Notes: generated by a model not told the origin, from the sequence alone. Numbered from the stretch's first letter, positions 6,879 to 14,971 are shown. The stretch: DNA of 53,644 bases from Nocardia mexicana NBRC 108244 (GCF_001613165.1 NZ_BDBV01000107.1:1-53644); one strand, 5' to 3'. A program made the numbers and translations.

Positions 6879-7314
6879 ATGCCAAGGCTACCGAGCGTGC
6901 CGGGCAGAGCCCGGGATTTCGGTTTCTCGCTAGTGTTGTCGTTTTTTTCGAAGAACAGGGAACCGAACGGCCGGACGTCCCGTCCAAGTAGTTGTCGGGA
7001 CCACGCCGCGGATCTCGGATACGTACTCGACCTGCGGCGTGGCCCCGCCTTCGGCGGCGGGTGACCGCTCCGGGATGAGGAGGGGAGTCTCGGATCGGTC
7101 ACCCGCATGCGCTCCGCAGGCCCATCGCACTCGTTCCGGGCCATCGATCGGTCAGCTCACCGTAAACCTGTGGATCAGGTTGTGGATTATGTGGATAACT
7201 AGGGCCGGGATATGCACAGTCCGGCCGGAACCGACCGCATGTCCGGCGATCGGGCCGACGCGGAAGACCAGCGGAACTCCCCGCCCGTCCGGCGCCCGTG
7301 GCAGGATCGAAACC
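6879..7314. other. 436-bp intergenic region without a gene
   Basis: Separates the leftward hypothetical gene and the rightward rhodanese gene. It holds a T7 run near 6945, an 11-bp perfect inverted repeat GCGGGTGACCG (7057-7067) / CGGTCACCCGC (7096-7106), and three DnaA-box-like nonamers (7169-7198). I see no credible open frame here; frames that run through it into the rhodanese lack a start and ribosome site upstream of 7315. Confidence 0.6.
7169..7198 (+). promoter_or_regulatory. Cluster of three DnaA-box-like sites
   Basis: TGTGGATCA (7169-7177), TGTGGATTA (7181-7189) and TGTGGATAA (7190-7198) lie in the same orientation at 12- and 9-bp steps. The third is a perfect complement of the E. 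coli consensus TTATCCACA; the other two differ from it at one base each. The setting, about 115 bp upstream of the rhodanese start, suggests a regulatory or DnaA-titrating site rather than an origin, since no dnaA, dnaN or A/T-rich unwinding element is nearby. Confidence 0.5.
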
Positions 7315-7674
7315 GTGACGAGCCCCGAAGTTCCGTCGGTGGCGGTCGACGAAGTGCCCGCCGAGTTCGACGCTGCCCCGCCCCCCGATTCGGCCATCCT
7401 GCTCGACGTGCGCGAGGACGACGAGTGGCAGCTCGGGCACGCGCCCGGCGCCCGCCACATTCCGATGGCCGACGTGCCGGCGCGGGTCGACGAGCTGGAC
7501 TACGACTCCGACATCTATGTCGTCTGCCGTCAGGGCGGCCGGTCCATCGAGGTGGTGAAGTACCTGACGCACGTCGGATTCGACGCCGTGCACGTCGTCG
7601 GCGGCATGGTGGCATGGCAGCGCTCCGGCCGCCCGCTGGCCGGTGCGGACGAGCACGAGGCGAAGATCTACTGA
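7315..7674 (+). CDS. Rhodanese-like domain protein
   Basis: A single rhodanese domain of 119 residues. The active-site loop CRQGGRS begins at C71, which would carry persulfide sulfur. The motif LLDVRE (29-34) and the HIP and GGMVAW segments are standard for the fold. The start GTG at 7315 (MTSPEVPSVAV) has AGGA upstream. Longer in-frame extensions lack a ribosome site. Small rhodaneses of this kind act as thiosulfate or polysulfide sulfurtransferases in the cytosol; the natural donor here is unknown. A DUF4328 membrane protein follows 51 bp later and may be co-transcribed. Confidence 0.88.
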   Translation: MTSPEVPSVAVDEVPAEFDAAPPPDSAILLDVREDDEWQLGHAPGARHIPMADVPARVDELDYDSDIYVVCRQGGRSIEVVKYLTHVGFDAVHVVGGMVAWQRSGRPLAGADEHEAKIY

Positions 7675-7725
7675 TGGCCCACGGGTTCCGATGACACAGC
7701 TACCGATGAAAGGGGGCGGCGCCCG

Positions 7726-8799
7726 ATGAGTACGGTCGTGCAGCCCTGCGCCCGCTGCGGGTCGCGCTGGGCGGTGCAGGGCAGGCCGATGCACTGGTGC
7801 CCGCGCTGCCGCGGCGTGCTGCTGTCGCCCGCCCCGGTCGACGCCCCCGCCGAGCATCGCAACTATCGCTGGGTGGCCCGGCCGCCGGGCCGGCATCCGC
7901 GCGACGGCCGGTCGAGCCGTTCCGCCCGGTCCGCGCCGGCGACCCCCCGCTATTCCGAGATGCCGCGGTGGGGCCTGCGGGACGAGCCGCCGCGCCCGTC
8001 GACGGTCGCCCGCCACTCGCTCTCCCGGCTGACCGACCGCCTCGAGCGGCTGCTGGTGATCACGGCCGCCCTGTTCGCGGTGGCGGGCATCGCCGAACTC
8101 GGGCGGTATCTGATCCTGCTGGTCAATCGCACCCGATTGATTCACCCGGCGACGCTGCTGGTCTCCGACATCGCGGTCTACCTGACCGGGGTGCTGGCGC
8201 TGCTGTTCGCCCTGGCCGGTGCCCTCGCGCTGGTCGGCTGGCTGGTCGACGCCCGCCGGGACGCGTACGCGCGGGACGGGCGACGCGATCCGCGCTCGCT
8301 GCCGATGCTGTTGTGCGGCTGTCTGATTCCCGGGGTGAATCTGATCTGGCCGGGCGTGTTCCTGATGGAACTGGTCCGGCGGCTCGGCGGGGACTCCCGC
8401 GCCGTGCGGGCGGTGCGAATCTGGTGGTGTGCGTGGGTGTGCAACGGCGCCATGGTGATCGCCGCCCTGTGCTGGCGCACCGCCGATTCGCTGCAGGCCC
8501 AGGCCGACGGTGTGATGTTCACCGTCTGGACCGATCTGGTGGCCGCCGCGGTCGCCGTGCTGTCGCTGTGGGTCGTCAGGCTGATCCAGGGTCGTGACCT
8601 GCGCGGCCGCGTCCGGATGCCGAAGCGGTGGCTCGCGGCGGTGGGTCCGGCCGCCCCGGTCATCGAGCCCGTACACCCGGTGGCGGAAAGTAATGAGCGC
8701 GCGCCGGATTCGGCGGTCGGGAAGAATGGCGGCTCCGATGCGGAGCCCGAGGTGGCGTCCGAGGCCGGGTCCGAGCAGGAGGAGGTCATGGCGAAGTGA
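7726..8799 (+). CDS. DUF4328 membrane protein with N-terminal zinc ribbon
   Basis: A 357-residue protein. Cys pairs C8/C11 and C25/C28 (CARCGSRW, CPRC) form a small zinc ribbon. A basic, Pro-rich linker (about 45-100) follows, then about six transmembrane segments (about 110-300) containing the motif IPGVNLIWPG, as in DUF4328 proteins, and a charged Glu-rich C-terminal tail. A similar protein sits beside the GlpQ1-type gene in mycobacteria. The stop overlaps the start of the next gene by 4 bases (GTGA), so translation is probably coupled. Function is unknown; a link to membrane lipid turnover is only suggested by the neighbour. Confidence 0.8.
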   Translation: MSTVVQPCARCGSRWAVQGRPMHWCPRCRGVLLSPAPVDAPAEHRNYRWVARPPGRHPRDGRSSRSARSAPATPRYSEMPRWGLRDEPPRPSTVARHSLSRLTDRLERLLVITAALFAVAGIAELGRYLILLVNRTRLIHPATLLVSDIAVYLTGVLALLFALAGALALVGWLVDARRDAYARDGRRDPRSLPMLLCGCLIPGVNLIWPGVFLMELVRRLGGDSRAVRAVRIWWCAWVCNGAMVIAALCWRTADSLQAQADGVMFTVWTDLVAAAVAVLSLWVVRLIQGRDLRGRVRMPKRWLAAVGPAAPVIEPVHPVAESNERAPDSAVGKNGGSDAEPEVASEAGSEQEEVMAK

Positions 8800-9563
8800 G
8801 CCGAGACAGTCGCGCACCGTTCGTGGTGGCGCACCGCGGCGCGTCGGGCGCGCGCCCGGAGCACACCCTGGCGGCCTTCGAGCTGGCGCTGCGGGAGGGT
8901 GCCGACGGCGTCGAATGCGATGTCCGGCTGACGCGCGACGGGCATCTGGTCTGCGTGCACGACCGGACCGTGGACCGGACCTCCTCGGGCACCGGGCTGG
9001 TCAGCGAGCTGAGCCTGGACGAGCTGCGGGAGTTGGACTTCGGCGCCGACGATGCGCCGGCCGGCGTGGTCACCCTCGGCGAGCTGATCTCGCTGGTGCT
9101 GGACTGGCGCAGCCGGCCCACCAAGCTGTTCATCGAGACCAAGCATCCGGTGCGCTACGGCGCGCTGGTGGAGGCCAAGGTGCTGGCCGAGCTGCAGCGG
9201 TTCGGGATCGCGACACCGGCCTCGGCCGATCACTCGCGCGCGGTGGTGATGTCGTTCGCCGCCACCGCAGTGTGGCGCATCCGGCGGTCGGCCCCGCTGC
9301 TGCCCACGGTGCTGCTCGGCGAGTCGTCGCGGTACCTCGGCGGCAGCGCGGCGACCACGGTGGGCGCCACCGCCGTCGGGCCGTCGGTGAAGACCCTGCG
9401 CGACCATCCCGAGCTGGTGGACAAGGCGGCCGCGGCCGGGCGTGCGACCTACTGCTGGACCGTCGACGCCGCGGAGGACGTCAAGCTCTGCGCCGATCTC
9501 GGCGTCAGCTGGATCGCGACCAATCACCCGGGTCGCACCAAAGCGGTCCTGGCCACGGTGTGA
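8796..9563 (+). CDS. glpQ1: Glycerophosphodiester phosphodiesterase
   Basis: A 255-residue GDPD-family enzyme that releases glycerol-3-phosphate from deacylated phospholipids. Catalytic and metal residues are visible: HRG at 13-15, EHT at 22-24, the E-x-D pair E40 and D42 (ECDVR), and H55-D56. No signal peptide is seen, so it is cytosolic. The GTG start overlaps the stop of the upstream DUF4328 gene. Order (DUF4328, GDPD, then ferritin on the other strand) matches my memory of Rv3843c-Rv3842c-bfrB. The symbol follows that orthology and is not otherwise proven. Confidence 0.9.
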   Translation: MSRDSRAPFVVAHRGASGARPEHTLAAFELALREGADGVECDVRLTRDGHLVCVHDRTVDRTSSGTGLVSELSLDELRELDFGADDAPAGVVTLGELISLVLDWRSRPTKLFIETKHPVRYGALVEAKVLAELQRFGIATPASADHSRAVVMSFAATAVWRIRRSAPLLPTVLLGESSRYLGGSAATTVGATAVGPSVKTLRDHPELVDKAAAAGRATYCWTVDAAEDVKLCADLGVSWIATNHPGRTKAVLATV

Positions 9564-9615
9564 CTCGCGTGCCCCTGCGCCGTGTGCTCAATCCGACACT
9601 GTAGGTTCACCGTTC

Positions 9616-10542
9616 GTGGGTAAGAGCAAACGGAATCAACCCAAGCCCGACAGTAATCGGGCCCAGCGTCTCGCCGAGCGCCGCGCGGCACAGGAGCAGG
9701 CGGCGCAGGCCGTCGCGCGCCCCTTCGCCGGCCTGGCCGTCGAATGCGATCTCGTCGCACTACGGGAGTTCGTGCCGTCGGCCACCGCGACGCTGAAGCT
9801 GTCGAGCGGGGTTGGCGCCAAGCGTCCCGTCACCCTCGCCACGGTGCTGCCCGGCGCGGTCGCCGCCCTGGTGCGCGCGGGCGACGAGCCGACCGGTTTC
9901 GTCGGCGCCCAGGTGCAGTTCCAGTCCGAGGACCCGGCCGCCGACCTGGCCGCCGCCGTGCTGTGGACCCAGAGCGCCGAGCCCGGCGAATCGCTGCAGG
10001 CCGCGGCCGAGGCCGCCGAGGACGCGGTACCGGCGCTGGGCGAGGTGATCGATCCGGGCGCGGGCCTGGATCTGACCGTGCACCAGGACTTCGACTGGTG
10101 GGTGCCCGAGGGCGTGACCCCCGATCCGCAGGTCGCGGCGACCATCGAGCAGGCCAACCAGGCGATCATGCCGTCCGACCGGCTGGAACTGGGCGGGGAT
10201 GCGATCGGCGCGGCCTGGTGGGTCGACGCCGGGGAGAAGGCGCACGTGCGCTGGGTTCGCCCCGAGGACGAGGACGCGCTGATGCTGGCGCTGGCCCGCG
10301 TGCACGCCGCCGGCGGTCTGCATCTGGGCGACGGCTCCCGGTTCGCGGGTTCGTTCCGCACCCACGGGCTGCTGGTGCCGGTGTTCGACCTGGATCGGGA
10401 GCGGCACCCGAGCGAATGGGTCGCTCCCGCCCGGGAATTCGGCGCGCGGCTGGCGGAGGCGGTGGCCTCGGACGCGCCGTTGAGTTCCGACGAGCGGCGG
10501 TCCCGCGACGGCCTGCGGTCCCGTCAGGTCACGTTGCGCTAG
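9616..10542 (+). CDS. DUF5926 family protein
   Basis: A 308-residue soluble protein that begins GKSKRNQPKPDSNRAQR, a basic N-terminal tail, followed by an Ala-rich alpha/beta protein. I assign it by pattern to DUF5926, sometimes annotated in actinobacteria as a SecA-like protein although no SecA motor motifs are present. It has conserved-looking FDWWVPEG and WWVDAGEKAHVRWV segments. The start GTG at 9616 gives the typical basic beginning; frames upstream overlap the GDPD gene and are unlikely. It follows the GDPD gene after 52 bp on the same strand and ends at a bidirectional terminator facing the ferritin. Function unknown. Confidence 0.7.
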   Translation: MGKSKRNQPKPDSNRAQRLAERRAAQEQAAQAVARPFAGLAVECDLVALREFVPSATATLKLSSGVGAKRPVTLATVLPGAVAALVRAGDEPTGFVGAQVQFQSEDPAADLAAAVLWTQSAEPGESLQAAAEAAEDAVPALGEVIDPGAGLDLTVHQDFDWWVPEGVTPDPQVAATIEQANQAIMPSDRLELGGDAIGAAWWVDAGEKAHVRWVRPEDEDALMLALARVHAAGGLHLGDGSRFAGSFRTHGLLVPVFDLDRERHPSEWVAPAREFGARLAEAVASDAPLSSDERRSRDGLRSRQVTLR

Positions 10543-10551
10543 AAACGAAAA

Positions 10552-10579
10552 GCTCGGCTCCGCGCAGGCGGAGCCGAGC
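10552..10579. terminator. Bidirectional hairpin terminator between convergent genes
   Basis: Perfect 12-bp stem GCTCGGCTCCGC / GCGGAGCCGAGC with loop GCAG. In the minus-strand sense it is followed by TTTTCGTTT, so it should end ferritin transcription well; on the plus strand it follows the DUF5926 stop by 9 bases. Confidence 0.85.
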
Positions 10580-10600
10580 GTCGCTCACTGTGGGGGAACC

Positions 10601-11149
10601 TCAGATCGCTCCGCCCGCCGCATGCGGCGCACCCGACGTGTCGTCCGGTCCGCTCATCTCGCGGGAGACGAAATACTCCAGATCGAACAGGTTCTTACCG
10701 GCGCGGTCGGCGACGGTGAGCAGCGTCGTCATCCGCGCGACCTCCTCGACCTGCTCCTTGAGGAACCACTGCATGAACTGCTCGCCCAGGTAGTCGCCCT
10801 CTTCGCGGGCGGTGCTGGCCAGCTGGACGATCTGATCGGTGACCGTCTTCTCCTGGGCCAGGGCCAGGGCGATGGGCTCGCGGGCATTCTCGAATTTCGA
10901 CTTCGCGCCGTCGATGCCGGACAGGTCGATGCTCATATCGCGATCGAGGAAGTACTGCGCGATCATCATCGCGTGGTTGCGTTCCTCGACGGCCTGCTTG
11001 TAGAAGTACTTCGCCAACACCGGAAGATCGGCATTGTCGAACCATACTGCGATTGCGATGTACTGATGTTCGGCATTGAATTCGTGCCGAATCTGATCGT
11101 GGAGCAAGCTGTGGAACTTGCTGCGTGGGGTTTCGGGGTGGCTGGACAT
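10601..11149 (-). CDS. bfrB: Ferritin (BfrB-like, iron storage)
   Basis: A 182-residue non-haem ferritin that oxidises Fe2+ and stores it as mineral in a 24-subunit shell. By alignment to M. tuberculosis BfrB the ferroxidase ligands are conserved: E23 (RHEF), E56 and H59 (EERNH) and E100 (AQEKT), with the downstream Gln/Glu (FLKEQVEE). The C-terminus SGAPHAAGG also matches BfrB. Start at 11149 (MSSHPETPRSKF) gives BfrB-like length; an in-frame ATG at 11185 with a better ribosome site (AGGG) would add 12 residues. An iron box lies 68-86 bases upstream. It is transcribed away from a second, divergent-sequence ferritin on the same strand. Confidence 0.95.
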   Translation of the reverse strand: MSSHPETPRSKFHSLLHDQIRHEFNAEHQYIAIAVWFDNADLPVLAKYFYKQAVEERNHAMMIAQYFLDRDMSIDLSGIDGAKSKFENAREPIALALAQEKTVTDQIVQLASTAREEGDYLGEQFMQWFLKEQVEEVARMTTLLTVADRAGKNLFDLEYFVSREMSGPDDTSGAPHAAGGAI

Positions 11150-11188
11150 GAGCACGACATTAATGCTGGTTATCGCGCTTGTCATCCA

Positions 11189-11218
11189 AGTGCACCCTTA
11201 TTGAGTACAACCTTATTG
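11189..11218. repeat. Perfectly abutting 15-bp direct repeat in the ferritin promoter
   Basis: AGTGCACCCTTATTG (11189-11203) and AGTACAACCTTATTG (11204-11218) abut with two mismatches. They lie between the ferritin start and the iron-box palindrome. They could be binding half-sites (AAGG-type) for an iron regulator or a nucleoid protein. Confidence 0.6.
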
Positions 11219-11235
11219 AGGCAAGTATTGCCTAA
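11217..11235 (-). promoter_or_regulatory. Iron box (IdeR/DmdR-type operator) of the ferritin gene
   Basis: The minus strand reads TTAGGCAATACTTGCCTCA. Its core AGGCAA-TAC-TTGCCT is a perfect palindrome, and it keeps the outer AGG and CCT positions of the 19-bp IdeR consensus. It abuts the stop codon of the upstream ferritin paralogue and precedes the bfrB-like gene, whose mycobacterial counterpart is known to be activated by IdeR through upstream iron boxes. Confidence 0.65.
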
Positions 11236-11814
11236 TCAAATGCGGGTTGTTCCCGCCATTTTCGGTGCGGCCGGATCGGGCTTCGAGGGACGCTGCAGTT
11301 CGCGTGCGACGAAGTCCTCGACATCGAAAAGGTTTCCGTCGGCGCGGTCGCATACGGCGAGCAGCGTGGTCATCCGGGCCACCTCCTCCAATTGATCCCG
11401 CAGGAACCACTGCACGAACTGTTCGCCGAGATAGTCGCCCGTCTCCGCGGCGGTGCGGGACAGGGCGTTCAGCCGATCGGCCAGGCGCTGTTCGCGCCGC
11501 AGCATGAAATCGACGGCCGATCGCGCGGAATCGAAGGTGGGCACGATCTCGTCGAGCCCGCCGATCTGGACCGGGATATCCCGGTCCAGCAGGTATTGGA
11601 TCATGCGCAGTGCGTGCCCGCGCTTGTCGTCCCCGCCGCGGTAGCAGACACCCGCCAGCCGCGGCAGCCGCAGGGTGTCCAGGTACACCGCGGCGGCGAG
11701 ATACTGCCGCGCCGCGGTGAATTCATGGCGAATCTGGTCCCGGAGCGAATCCGGAAACGACCGTTCGCCGTCGGCGGCGGAAACGTTGTCCGGGGTGTGA
11801 CCGTTGTTCGGCAT
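11236..11814 (-). CDS. Ferritin paralogue with altered ferroxidase centre
   Basis: A 192-residue protein clearly paralogous to the neighbouring ferritin over its whole length (shared RHEF, LDRD, GDYLGEQF, QWFL, EEVARM segments). Aligned to M. tuberculosis BfrB with a constant offset of 9, ligand E22 is kept (E31) and H58 is kept (H67), but the essential bridging E55 is replaced by Lys (K64, in GGDDKRGH); the E99 equivalent is retained (RREQ). Lys at this site should block iron binding at the ferroxidase centre, so the subunit is predicted inactive alone. It may co-assemble with the active ferritin, as light chains do in animals, or have another role. It shares the strand with the LCP gene (10 bp gap) and the ferritin. 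Confidence 0.88.
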   Translation of the reverse strand: MPNNGHTPDNVSAADGERSFPDSLRDQIRHEFTAARQYLAAAVYLDTLRLPRLAGVCYRGGDDKRGHALRMIQYLLDRDIPVQIGGLDEIVPTFDSARSAVDFMLRREQRLADRLNALSRTAAETGDYLGEQFVQWFLRDQLEEVARMTTLLAVCDRADGNLFDVEDFVARELQRPSKPDPAAPKMAGTTRI

Positions 11815-11824
11815 GTGATCGACG

Positions 11825-13132
11825 TTACCGCGTGATCAGGTCCTCGGGGATCGGCTTGTCCGATGCGAGTGCGTCGAAGAACCGGCCCGCCTTCTCCTTG
11901 TCCCACAGCAGCACGTTGCCGCTGCCCGAGACGTCGTCGAAGCCGCCGATCGGGACGGTGGTGGTCACGGTGTCGCCGCGCAGGCCCCACCCCAGCCGGG
12001 CCAGATCCCAGATGTGGTCGTCGTTGTCGACCTGCAGGGAGCTGGTCAGGCCCTGGGCCAGCGGCCAGCTGCGCAGCGGGTTGATCAGGGTGCCGGTGCT
12101 GGTCGCCTTCTTCAGCAGGGCGGCCATGAACATCTGCTGGTTCTGCATGCGGTCGAGGTCGGCCCGGGGCGTGGCGCGGGTGCGGACGAAGCCGAGCGCC
12201 TGGGCGCCGCTGAGATGCTGGCAGCCGGCGGGCAGATCTATTCCTGCCAGCGGGTCATCGATCGGATAGGGCAGGCACATATCGATTCCGCCCACCGCGT
12301 CCACCATTCCGGCGAAGCCGCCGAAACCGATTTCCGCGAAATGGTCGATGTGCAGGCCGGTGATCGTTTCCACGGTCTGCGCCAGCAGCTTCGGGCCGCC
12401 GGCGGAATAGGCCGCGTTGAGTTTGTCCCGGCCGATGCCCGGGATGGGTACATAGGAATCACGCGGCAGGCTCACGATCGTGGTGGCGCCGGACTTCGGG
12501 ACGTGCACCAGCATGATCGTGTCGCTGCGCTCGCCCCCGGCATCGGAGGTGTCGCCGGTGGAGAGTTCGCTCTCCTGATCCTTCGTCAAGCCCAGGCGAC
12601 TGTCGGATCCGGTGAGCAGCCAGTTCGTGCCCGGCGTGTCGCCGACACGGTCGGGGTAGTCGCCCAGCGCGTCGATGCGGTGCAGCGAGCGGTCCAGATA
12701 GATCGCGGCCACGATCGGCGTGATGAGCGCGACCAGTAGCAGCGCGACCAGCCAGCGGCCCCAGTGCCGCTTGCGGCGCATCCGCGGTTCCGGGGGCGGC
12801 CGCTCGCGGCGGCGCGGCGGCGGCCCCGGGGGAGGCGGCGGCGGTGGTTCGCGATACGGCACGGGACGCTGCGTCGGCGCGTGATCCGCGGGCCGACGCG
12901 GTGGTCCCTGGCGGTAGCGGGGCGGCGGATTGTCCGCGGGCGGCACCTGGGACCAGGCCAGGGCCTGCTCGCGGGCGCCGTCGCGACGCATCACCTGGGT
13001 GGGCTCGTGCGGGGGCCGGGGTTGTCCGCCGCGCGGATGCCGCTGATCGGGTGGGGGCGGCGCGGGGCGGCCGGGTCCTGGCGGCGGGACCCGGCGCGTC
13101 CGCGCGTAATGCTGGGGGTCGTCGCCGTTCAT
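11825..13132 (-). CDS. LytR-CpsA-Psr (LCP) family cell-wall ligase
   Basis: A 435-residue membrane-anchored LCP protein. A long Pro- and Arg-rich cytosolic N-terminus (about 1-120) precedes one transmembrane helix (about 127-149) and the extracellular LCP domain, with the conserved segments NWLLTGSDSR, ERSDTIMLVHV, SLPRDSYV and NAAYSAGGP. Known role: transfers wall polymers such as arabinogalactan or teichoic acids from lipid carriers to peptidoglycan, using the conserved Arg and Asp residues to hold pyrophosphate. The start ATG at 13132 (MNGDDPQHY) was preferred over 13171, which would add 13 basic residues. It lies upstream of the ferritin paralogue with a 10-bp gap. Confidence 0.92.
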   Translation of the reverse strand: MNGDDPQHYARTRRVPPPGPGRPAPPPPDQRHPRGGQPRPPHEPTQVMRRDGAREQALAWSQVPPADNPPPRYRQGPPRRPADHAPTQRPVPYREPPPPPPPGPPPRRRERPPPEPRMRRKRHWGRWLVALLLVALITPIVAAIYLDRSLHRIDALGDYPDRVGDTPGTNWLLTGSDSRLGLTKDQESELSTGDTSDAGGERSDTIMLVHVPKSGATTIVSLPRDSYVPIPGIGRDKLNAAYSAGGPKLLAQTVETITGLHIDHFAEIGFGGFAGMVDAVGGIDMCLPYPIDDPLAGIDLPAGCQHLSGAQALGFVRTRATPRADLDRMQNQQMFMAALLKKATSTGTLINPLRSWPLAQGLTSSLQVDNDDHIWDLARLGWGLRGDTVTTTVPIGGFDDVSGSGNVLLWDKEKAGRFFDALASDKPIPEDLITR

Positions 13133-13247
13133 CACCGAGATGCTACTGATCCGCCGGGCCCGCCGGTTCATCTCGAGTCGATGACGATCCTCACGGTTTC
13201 GGCGGGCGCCGACGTCGAGTGCGGTTGCATCCCGTGCGCTCGGGCGT

Positions 13248-14051
13248 TCAGGGCAGCCAGGACACGTGCCCGCGCAGCAGGGCGTAGCCGATATAGGCGA
13301 CCGTATCGATGGTCGCGTGCGCCAGCACGAGCGGCCACAGCCGGTCGGTGCGCTGCCAGAACCTGCCGAACACCAGGCCCATCACCAGATTGCCGAGCCC
13401 GCCGCCCAGGCCCTGGTACAGGTGGTAGCTGCCGCGCAGCAGGGCCGAGGCGAGCAGCGACCGGTTCTCGGTCCAGCCCAGCGCCCGTAGCCGGGTGATG
13501 AGATAGGCCACCACCAGGATCTCCTCGGCCACGGCATTCGCCAGCGCCGACAGCACCAGCACCGGCAGCCGCCACCAGTGGTCGCCGAGCGAACTCGGCA
13601 CGATGGTCACGCTGAATCCCATCGCGTGGGCCGCCAGGTACAGCCCCAGCCCGGGCAGGCCGATCACCGCCGCCAGCACCAGCCCCGGAAGCACGTCGCC
13701 GCGCCAGCGGATGCGTGCCAGGCCGATCAGCCGCGGCCCGATCCCGCTGCGCCACAGCAGATACAGGCCGAGCGCGCCCCACCCCAGCAGCCGCAGCACG
13801 CTCAGCAACTGGAACATCAGATCGATGGCCGACTGCGCCGCCCGCGACGGATTCAGCGCCACCGTCTGTCCGCCCACGCCGCCCGGCGCCAGCGCGCTCT
13901 CGAGCAGCGACAGCGCCGCATTGGCCCCGCTCAGCCCGAACGTGACGACCAGGACGATCGCGATCTCGATCCGAATCGCCGTACGCTCCCGCCCCGTCGC
14001 GGGCTCGCGCCGGCCAGGAACGGAATCGGCGGAAGACACCATGCCCGCCAA
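13248..14051 (-). CDS. CPBP family intramembrane glutamic protease
   Basis: A 267-residue membrane protein with about seven to eight hydrophobic segments. It belongs to the CPBP (Abi/CAAX prenyl protease) family: the catalytic Glu pair is E176-E177 (AVAEEILVVAYL), the second motif His is H210 (YHLYQG) and the third is H245 (LAHATIDT). The Arg usual in the first motif (EExxFR) is not present, as in some actinobacterial members. Family roles include processing of prenylated proteins or bacteriocin self-immunity; the substrate here is unknown. It stands alone between the LCP gene and a large foldback repeat. A second start at M4 is possible. Confidence 0.85.
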   Translation of the reverse strand: MAGMVSSADSVPGRREPATGRERTAIRIEIAIVLVVTFGLSGANAALSLLESALAPGGVGGQTVALNPSRAAQSAIDLMFQLLSVLRLLGWGALGLYLLWRSGIGPRLIGLARIRWRGDVLPGLVLAAVIGLPGLGLYLAAHAMGFSVTIVPSSLGDHWWRLPVLVLSALANAVAEEILVVAYLITRLRALGWTENRSLLASALLRGSYHLYQGLGGGLGNLVMGLVFGRFWQRTDRLWPLVLAHATIDTVAYIGYALLRGHVSWLP

Positions 14052-14075
14052 TCTATGTGCCGGCCCCAGTCAGCG

Positions 14076-14157
14076 AGTTCGCGCACCTCGTGCGTTTTCA
14101 CGCACCCGCTCCAGCCTGCTGAAGGCGGTGCGTGAACGCGCAGGGGGTGCGCGAGCT
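14076..14157. repeat. Long imperfect inverted repeat (foldback element)
   Basis: Two 40-base arms (14076-14115 and 14118-14157) match at 32 of 40 positions and are separated by only 2 bases. Each arm also contains a GTGCGT/ACGCAC-type motif. It lies between the DUF2470 stop and the CPBP start, both leftward. It could be a terminator, a small non-autonomous mobile repeat, or a structured RNA element. Confidence 0.75.
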
Positions 14158-14172
14158 GGTGTTGGCGTGCCG

Positions 14173-14937
14173 TCAGATGCGGCGCATGCCGTGTAGGAAG
14201 GGGCAACCGGCGAGGATGCGGACCGCGCGGCTGAGGGATTGGATGTCGTCGACGGGGGATTCGAAGGGCAGGCGGACGTCGTGGTCGCCGTCGTCGGGGC
14301 TCTCCACGCGCAGGGTCACGCCGTAGCGGTCGATGGCCAGCGGGTGCACCGCGCCGCCGCGGAGCCGGACCGGCAGGTGCCGGGCCAGCTGCGCGACCAC
14401 GTCGGCGTGGTCGGCGTCCATGTGCTGCAGCCACGCCCCCTCCAGTTCCCAGAACGGGTCGGCCTGGGCGGTGCGCAACTGTTCCTGGCAGGCCGAGGCG
14501 GCACCGCTGGAATCGGCCACCACCGCGGAGTCGATGACCAGCCGCAGCAGCGTGGTGGTGTGGCCGACGTCGAGCAGTGCCGGGTGCGCGTGCTCCTTGG
14601 CGACCTCGCCCGCCAGGACGCGCTGGGCGTGCTCCGGAACCGCGCGGACCCGCCCGCGCAGCCACACCAGCGCCCGGACCGGCTCGCGCAGCGGCAGTGG
14701 CGCCATATCGGTCAGCTCCAGCACGGCGGGCGAGCCGAGTGGACCCCAGGCCGCCGTCACCGCCGATGAATCCATCGGTACCGCGATCACCGCATCGCCG
14801 CACGCCCGCAGGTGATGCACGGTCGTGGGCACGGGATCGGCGCCGGGCAGGGCCAGCACCGCCTGCTCGGCGTGTGCGCAGGCATTTCGCACCCGCTCGG
14901 CCGTGGACGGTGCGGCGGTCGTGGTCGTGCGCGGCAT
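14173..14937 (-). CDS. DUF2470 domain protein, probably iron-regulated
   Basis: A 254-residue cytosolic protein. The C-terminal part (about 170-250, containing HMDADHADVVAQLARHL) matches the DUF2470 domain found with haem-utilisation and split-barrel flavin proteins. The N-terminal half is Ala-rich with conserved-looking DMAPLPLREPVRALVWL. The start ATG at 14937 has GGAGG 7 bases upstream. An iron box lies 35-53 bp upstream, so expression should rise when iron is scarce. Function is not established; a role in haem or siderophore-linked metabolism is the family-based guess. Confidence 0.8.
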   Translation of the reverse strand: MPRTTTTAAPSTAERVRNACAHAEQAVLALPGADPVPTTVHHLRACGDAVIAVPMDSSAVTAAWGPLGSPAVLELTDMAPLPLREPVRALVWLRGRVRAVPEHAQRVLAGEVAKEHAHPALLDVGHTTTLLRLVIDSAVVADSSGAASACQEQLRTAQADPFWELEGAWLQHMDADHADVVAQLARHLPVRLRGGAVHPLAIDRYGVTLRVESPDDGDHDVRLPFESPVDDIQSLSRAVRILAGCPFLHGMRRI

Positions 14938-14971
14938 GCATACCTCCAGATGTCCGGACCCGGCGCTGTAA

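Noticed and set aside
7169..7198. Replication origin
   Set aside because: Only three boxes, no A/T-rich unwinding region, and no dnaA, dnaN, recF or gyrB near. Retained only as a regulatory cluster.
7039..7314. A 92-residue N-terminal extension of the rhodanese
   Set aside because: It crosses the DnaA-box-like cluster and an inverted repeat, is of low quality, and the GTG at 7315 has a ribosome site.
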